Positions 60,069 to 64,000 of a stretch of 64,000 nt of DNA are shown piece by piece. The notes below the pieces were generated by a model that was not told the DNA's origin, searched no databases, and saw only the letters and a list, made by a program, of their open reading frames with translations. Each line of letters begins with the position of its first letter. The first letter of the stretch is position 1. The DNA is taken from positions 62,001-126,000 of the forward strand of contig NZ_CBCPHV010000004.1 of assembly GCF_965118635.1 (NCBI RefSeq), given 5' to 3'. Made by a program: the position numbers and the translations under genes. Origin of the DNA: Empedobacter brevis_A (lineage in GTDB: Bacteria; Bacteroidota; Bacteroidia; Flavobacteriales; Weeksellaceae).

Positions 60069-61011
60069 ATAACATTTTCAAGAAGTTAACTTCCAATTCT
60101 GTTAATCTTCTGAAATCACCTCTTTGTAAAGTTTTCTTTGTAAGTCCGGCAAATGAAACGCGATCCAATGCTTCAACTTCGTATCCTTTTGTTTCAAAAA
60201 TACGACGTACAACACGATTCCAACCAATGTGCAATTCTACACCAACCTCATTTTTCGGCCTACCTTCGATAAAAGAAATTTCGTCAACAACTGCAATTCC
60301 TTCAGGAATTAAACGAACACCTTTTTTGATATCCGCCAAATCGTTTGCGGTTAACTTTTTGTCTAATGTTACATGATATACTTTTTTGATATCATGACTT
60401 GGATGCGTTAATTTCTTTGTTAAATAACCATCATTTGTAAACAATAAAACACCTGTAGTTTGTCTATCTAATCGTCCTACAGGGAAAATACGCGCTGTAG
60501 TTGCAGTAGACATTAAATCCATAACTGTTTTTCGTCCTTTTTCATCATTTGAAGTTGAAATAAAACCTTTTGGTTTATTCAACACAAAATATACATTTTT
60601 CTCTGAAGAGATTTTACGACCATCGAAACGTACTTCATCATCAGGTTGTACTTTATAACCCATTTCAGTAATCACTTGACCATTCACTGTAACGATTCCA
60701 GTTTTGATCAACTCATCGGCCTCTCTTCTGGATGCAATCCCTGCATTCGCTACATATTTATTTAAACGAATAGTCCCGTCATCAACTGGTGCTTTTTTCA
60801 GTCTTTTAACAAATGGTTTTTCACCTGGTTTGTTAAACGGTTTCTTTGGTCCAAAACTTTTCTTTCCGTCTTCCGAAGGTTTTCCTCCAAAAGTTGGTTT
60901 TCCTTTCCCTGAAGATGGTCTTGAAGAAGAATTTCCTCTAGCTCCACCTTTTCCACGATTGTTCCCGCCTTGGGAATTTCTGTCGTTGGATTGATTTCGT
61001 CTGTTATTCAT
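60067..61011 (-). CDS. rluB: 23S rRNA pseudouridine synthase RluB-like
   Basis: The 314-residue RsuA/RluB-family enzyme modifies 23S rRNA. The first 80 residues are a Gly/Lys/Arg/Asn-rich disordered arm, then an S4 domain (LNKYVANAGIASRREADELI) and the catalytic part with Asp in FPVGRLDRQTTGVLLFT and GWNRVVRRIFETKGYEVEALDRVSF. The long N-terminal arm is usual in Flavobacteriia. It is last in an operon with the UbiA prenyltransferase (10 nt gap) and GHMP kinase. Confidence 0.9.
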   Translation of the reverse strand: MNNRRNQSNDRNSQGGNNRGKGGARGNSSSRPSSGKGKPTFGGKPSEDGKKSFGPKKPFNKPGEKPFVKRLKKAPVDDGTIRLNKYVANAGIASRREADELIKTGIVTVNGQVITEMGYKVQPDDEVRFDGRKISSEKNVYFVLNKPKGFISTSNDEKGRKTVMDLMSTATTARIFPVGRLDRQTTGVLLFTNDGYLTKKLTHPSHDIKKVYHVTLDKKLTANDLADIKKGVRLIPEGIAVVDEISFIEGRPKNEVGVELHIGWNRVVRRIFETKGYEVEALDRVSFAGLTKKTLQRGDFRRLTELEVNFLKML

Positions 61012-61021
61012 CTGAATTTGA

Positions 61022-61945
61022 TTAATTTATGCGCTGATTAAAATTTTGCGCAATAGTTTGCAAAGTTAAGGGATTTATTTCGATTAATACGATACTAAAT
61101 ACACCTGCAACAATCATTCCTTTAAAAAAATAATGTAAAATCTTGTATGCTTGTGTCGATTTTATTCTCCAAATCAAGAAAAGAATCACTGTGAAAGCGA
61201 TATTCGCAGCAATAAAAAAATATTTCATTGCGCCAACATCATTTTTCATAATAATGATAATTCCTATGATTAGTTCCGTAATAATTAAACATGAAATTAA
61301 AACTTTTGTAAAATCTATTCCGTATTTAATCGGAATTGAATCATAATTGTAAATTAAATCTGCTTTTTGTGAACTAAGATCTTTTACAATATCAGTTATC
61401 AGTAATAAAATAGTTAAGAAAGTAGCATGCAAAGCTAAATTGAAAGTGAAATGGTCGAAATAAACTAATAAGGCAAAAAATGGCATTACACGAATAATAA
61501 CCAAATAAAAGTTTTTAATTAATGCAAATCGATTGATTTTGTGGCTATAAAACCAAACCAAAAATTGATAAACTAAAAAGAAAACGAAAACTTTCCACGA
61601 AATTAAAGCTGCAATAATCAAGGCAAAGATGTTCAATACAATATAAACGGTTAATTTAAAACCTTGAGAAACTTGTTTTTGTAGATAAACTTGCAAAGGA
61701 CGTTTCAGCTCGTCTTTCTCTAAATCGTAAAAATTATTGATAATATATCCTGCGGCAACACAAAGGATCGAGCAAAGAATAAGTCCATCCAAACGTGGAT
61801 TGGTTAATAATTTACGATGCCCAACTTCTGGTGCAAAAATAAAAAGCACAGCGAGATATTGTGCTAAAATAAGCACAATTAAATTATAGCCACGAACAAC
61901 AGAAAATAATGCAAAAACCTTTAAGATTATTTTCTGAATGTTCAT
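61022..61945 (-). CDS. UbiA-family prenyltransferase (GGGP synthase-like)
   Basis: The 307-residue membrane protein has about nine helices. Two Asp-rich UbiA motifs are visible as NNFYDLEKDELKRP (about 65-78) and DIVKDLSSQKAD (about 187-198). In Flavobacteriia this gene is usually annotated as geranylgeranylglycerol-phosphate geranylgeranyltransferase, an ether-lipid-like activity; the true acceptor is not known to me. It sits next to the mevalonate kinase-like gene, so prenyl donor supply and use are co-expressed. Confidence 0.8.
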   Translation of the reverse strand: MNIQKIILKVFALFSVVRGYNLIVLILAQYLAVLFIFAPEVGHRKLLTNPRLDGLILCSILCVAAGYIINNFYDLEKDELKRPLQVYLQKQVSQGFKLTVYIVLNIFALIIAALISWKVFVFFLVYQFLVWFYSHKINRFALIKNFYLVIIRVMPFFALLVYFDHFTFNLALHATFLTILLLITDIVKDLSSQKADLIYNYDSIPIKYGIDFTKVLISCLIITELIIGIIIIMKNDVGAMKYFFIAANIAFTVILFLIWRIKSTQAYKILHYFFKGMIVAGVFSIVLIEINPLTLQTIAQNFNQRIN

Positions 61946-61970
61946 TGATTATATTTTTATAAATTATTTT

Positions 61971-62888
61971 TTAGAATTTGTAAATAACTTCAGTTTGAAA
62001 GTCTTTTAGGTAGCTTTTCGCTTTGTCATAATCTTGCGTAAAACCAAGAACATAACCTCCGCCACCAGAACCGCAAAGTTTTAAATAATACGTATCTGTA
62101 TCAATTCCAGTCTTCCAAGCATTTACCAATTTTTGAGGAATCATTGGTCTGAAATGTTCATATCCCCAAGCTGATAATTTCTGAAGATTTGAAAAAAGTG
62201 GATTATATTCACCTTTCACAAAGTTTTCAATACAAGCGTTGTTGTATTTGATAAATTCCTCTTTCAATGTTTTGCGGAAACCTTCTTTTTTCATTTTCTC
62301 GAAGAAAATATGAATCATTGGTGCTGTTTCTCCTGGTGTTCCTGAATTAATTAAGAAAACTGCTCCTTTTCCGTCAACATTTACAGAAGGCAAGCCAATT
62401 GTCGAAATATCATCTTTTGATTGAATTAACAAAGGAATATTCATGTAGCAAATCAAAGGATCAATTCCTGAGCTTTTTCCATGAAAGTGAGATTCTAAGT
62501 TCCCAAAAAGGGCTTTTAATTCACTGATTTTTTCTTTGTTTAAATTTTGATTGATGTCAATTTTATCCAAAGCATATTTGTCATAAATAGCAGCAACCAA
62601 AGCGCCAGAACTACCTACGCCGTATCCTTGAGGAATATTAGAATCGAAGTACATTCCGTTTGCAACATCTTCCGAAAAAGATTTTGTGTCAAAAGTATCG
62701 GAAAAATTTTCTTCCAAAAATTTTGCATAATTTTTCAGGTGAGCGTTTGATTCTTCTGCAATATCAGAAGGTTCAAATTTTAATGCGCCTTGATAAAAAT
62801 TATAAGGAATCGTTAATCCTTTCGAGTTCTCAATAATTCCATATTCGCCAAAAAGTAAGATTTTGGCATAAAATAATGGGTTCTTCAT
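61971..62888 (-). CDS. GHMP kinase, probable mevalonate kinase
   Basis: The 305-residue GHMP-fold kinase has the ATP loop PQGYGVGSSGALVAAIY (about 89-105), the N-terminal YAKILLFGEYGI and the third motif KLCGSGGGGYVLG (about 272-284). By context (mevalonate route, UbiA enzyme next to it, HMG-CoA reductase in the window) it most likely phosphorylates mevalonate; phosphomevalonate kinase is the alternative. A -7 box lies at 62910-62917. Diphosphomevalonate decarboxylase is not adjacent here. Confidence 0.82.
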   Translation of the reverse strand: MKNPLFYAKILLFGEYGIIENSKGLTIPYNFYQGALKFEPSDIAEESNAHLKNYAKFLEENFSDTFDTKSFSEDVANGMYFDSNIPQGYGVGSSGALVAAIYDKYALDKIDINQNLNKEKISELKALFGNLESHFHGKSSGIDPLICYMNIPLLIQSKDDISTIGLPSVNVDGKGAVFLINSGTPGETAPMIHIFFEKMKKEGFRKTLKEEFIKYNNACIENFVKGEYNPLFSNLQKLSAWGYEHFRPMIPQKLVNAWKTGIDTDTYYLKLCGSGGGGYVLGFTQDYDKAKSYLKDFQTEVIYKF

Positions 62889-62909
62889 TCAATGCTAAAA
62901 TTGGTACTG

Positions 62910-62917
62910 CAAATCTA
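62910..62917 (-). promoter_or_regulatory. -7 box of the kinase-UbiA-rluB operon
   Basis: The minus strand reads TAGATTTG then CA, an exact TAnnTTTG match, 21 nt before the ATG of the GHMP kinase. Confidence 0.55.
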
Positions 62918-63118
62918 CAAAATTTAAGCCATTATTTTTAAAGTTTGAACAAGAGTTTGTTTTAAAAAATTGTAAATCATATTATTTTTGGTTTATTACT
63001 TGCAATAAGAATATATGTAGACTAATTATTTTAAAATAAATTGATTAAATTTTAATTAATAATGAAGGATTTTAATTGAATTAGTTTTAAAAATAGAGAA
63101 TTAATGTATTAAAATATA
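62918..63118. other. AT-rich spacer, no gene seen
   Basis: This is the divergent spacer between the GHMP kinase and CBS genes, almost pure A/T, and without hairpins or open frames worth naming. Confidence 0.5.
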
Positions 63119-63126
63119 TAAATTTG
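63119..63126 (+). promoter_or_regulatory. -7 box touching the CBS gene start
   Basis: TAAATTTG is followed by four nt (TGCC) and then the ATG at 63131, so a transcript from this box would have no 5' leader. No clear -33 TTG. Confidence 0.4.
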
Positions 63127-63130
63127 TGCC

Positions 63131-63787
63131 ATGTATATCACCGATTATCTATCGAACGAGATTAAACCAGGAAAAGTTACTTCTTCTCCAAGTCAACTTT
63201 TAAAAGTTGTACAAGAGAACAAATTAACGCATTTACCTTTGTTTAAAGGATTGGATTTTGTTGGAAATATTTCTGAAGAAGATTTGATAGAATTATCAAT
63301 TGACGATGAAAAAGTAGATTATACGTCGTATTTAGAAAGTTTTCACCTTACTGAATCGAGTACTTTTTTAGATGCAATTCAGATGATGTACGCGAATCAG
63401 GCGAATATCTTACCTATTATTAACGAACAATTCCGATATATTGGTTTTATAACAGAAACGGATATTATCAACACGCTTGCAAATTTTCCTTTTGTTGCTG
63501 CGCAAGGCGTTTCGATGCTAGTTTCTATAGCAGAAAAAGATTTGTCGATGACAGCAATTTCTAATATTATTGAAGTGAATAATGGAAAAATATTAGGAAT
63601 GATGATTGTTGGAAATAAAGAGGATAGTGTTTATGTTTTGCTAAAATTTAGTTCGTCGAATTTGCTGGCGATTGGCGAAACATTTGAGCGCTATGGATAT
63701 CAAGTGATTCAAAAATTTTATAATGACGAAAAACAAGAATTACTACAAAGTCGTTATGCACAATTGTTAAAATATATGAATACCTAA
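63131..63787 (+). CDS. CBS domain protein
   Basis: The 218-residue cytosolic protein has two CBS motifs in its first 120 residues (HLPLFKGLDFVGNISEEDLIEL; ILPIINEQFRYIGFITETDIINTL), forming an adenine-nucleotide-binding pair. The remaining 90 residues form an ACT-like alpha/beta domain (VSMLVSIAEKDLSMTAISNIIEVNNGKI). It likely senses energy state; the partner is unknown. Its stop overlaps the nadK start (TAATG), which suggests a link to NADP supply. Confidence 0.88.
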   Translation: MYITDYLSNEIKPGKVTSSPSQLLKVVQENKLTHLPLFKGLDFVGNISEEDLIELSIDDEKVDYTSYLESFHLTESSTFLDAIQMMYANQANILPIINEQFRYIGFITETDIINTLANFPFVAAQGVSMLVSIAEKDLSMTAISNIIEVNNGKILGMMIVGNKEDSVYVLLKFSSSNLLAIGETFERYGYQVIQKFYNDEKQELLQSRYAQLLKYMNT

Positions 63788-64000
63788 TGATAAAAGTTGC
63801 ACTTTTTGGACAAAAAACAAGTACGTCTTTAGCGAATATTATTCCACCATTTATTAATTATTTAGTTCAAAATGAAATTACTTTTTGTGTTGAACAAAAT
63901 TTTCTTCAAATCTTAAAAGAAACAACTAGTTTTGATTCTGAGAATATAGAAACGTATACTTCTTACGAAGATCTTGATAAGTCAGTTAAATTTTTATTCA
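63787..64000 (+). CDS. nadK: NAD kinase, N-terminal part (cut by window)
   Basis: The first 71 codons of a protein that runs off the right edge. MIKVALFGQKTSTSLANIIPPFINYL and the spacing to YTSYEDLDKSVKFLF match the N-terminal alpha/beta region of flavobacterial NAD kinases; the GGDG motif would come just after the end. NAD kinase makes NADP from NAD and ATP. The CBS-nadK order is also the usual one in this class. Moderate certainty because the catalytic part is missing. Confidence 0.72.
   Translation, partial: MIKVALFGQKTSTSLANIIPPFINYLVQNEITFCVEQNFLQILKETTSFDSENIETYTSYEDLDKSVKFLF

Noticed and set aside
1..64000. tRNA, rRNA, insertion sequences, integrases or phage genes
   Set aside because: I looked for cloverleaf TTCGAAT-type arms, rRNA conserved blocks, transposase motifs and flanking repeats and found none that held up.

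Overview
The window is AT-rich, gene-dense bacterial chromosome and reads as Bacteroidota, class Flavobacteriia, most likely family Weeksellaceae (Empedobacter-like; the genus is a guess without a database). The clues are TAnnTTTG promoter -7 boxes, the mevalonate route (class II HMG-CoA reductase, a mevalonate kinase-like GHMP kinase), a GldA-type ABC ATPase, many DUF families typical of the phylum (DUF2480, DUF3857, DUF4254, DUF4292, DUF2141), DPP IV-type S9 peptidases, and a fused DAHP synthase/chorismate mutase. I saw no rRNA, tRNA, insertion sequence, phage gene or CRISPR array. Both window edges cut genes: a YkgJ-type protein on the left and NAD kinase on the right.

Layout. 1-2002 (minus): HMG-CoA reductase, pyrimidine-dimer glycosylase family protein and YkgJ protein as one operon. 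2003-2661: a gene-free stretch full of short phased and inverted repeats. 2662-9094 (plus): DPP IV, then two POT peptide transporters and a thioredoxin-like protein, a peptide-use block. 9084-13935: ComEC, a DUF2141 protein, and a lipoprotein/ECF sigma/membrane-anchored barrel operon with twin ECF-like promoter elements. 14014-15900: a candidate small RNA in the lpxB 3' region, lpxB, and DUF2480. 15943-18212: two secreted surface proteins. 18371-22837: clpB and the cysteine operon (serine acetyltransferase, cysteine synthase). 23175-25574: DUF2147 and an MsbA-like exporter. 25631-31654: aroA, MazG-like, a DUF3857 pair, dtd. 32165-37180: the Phe/Tyr operon (pheA, aminotransferase, tyrA, DAHPS-CM, rsgA) behind a leader-peptide attenuator. 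37271-40200: GldA-like ATPase and M1 aminopeptidase. 40358-46690: the envelope cluster (flippase, dut, sugar nucleotidyltransferase, DUF4292, EnvC, tatA, DUF4254). 46786-50589: gpsA, folD, queE, azurin. 50817-53788: PoxB plus an MFS transporter. 53877-59960: an S9 peptidase, rluF, an ArsC-family protein and a second DPP IV. 60067-62888: rluB, UbiA prenyltransferase, mevalonate kinase. 63131-64000: CBS protein and nadK.

The standout observation is the unmarked 28-codon leader gene at 37094-37180 (minus). It carries 7 Phe and 4 Tyr codons and is followed by a strong terminator hairpin 10 nt before pheA. Six bases inside the leader can pair with the terminator's 5' arm. This is a complete transcription-attenuation device for phenylalanine/tyrosine synthesis, readable directly from the sequence. 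The second most interesting point is a repeated 11-bp element (ACGCAACCTTT on the minus strand). One copy sits before the ECF operon and one lies inside the lpxB 3' region just ahead of a structured, terminator-ended, apparently noncoding stretch of about 100 nt.
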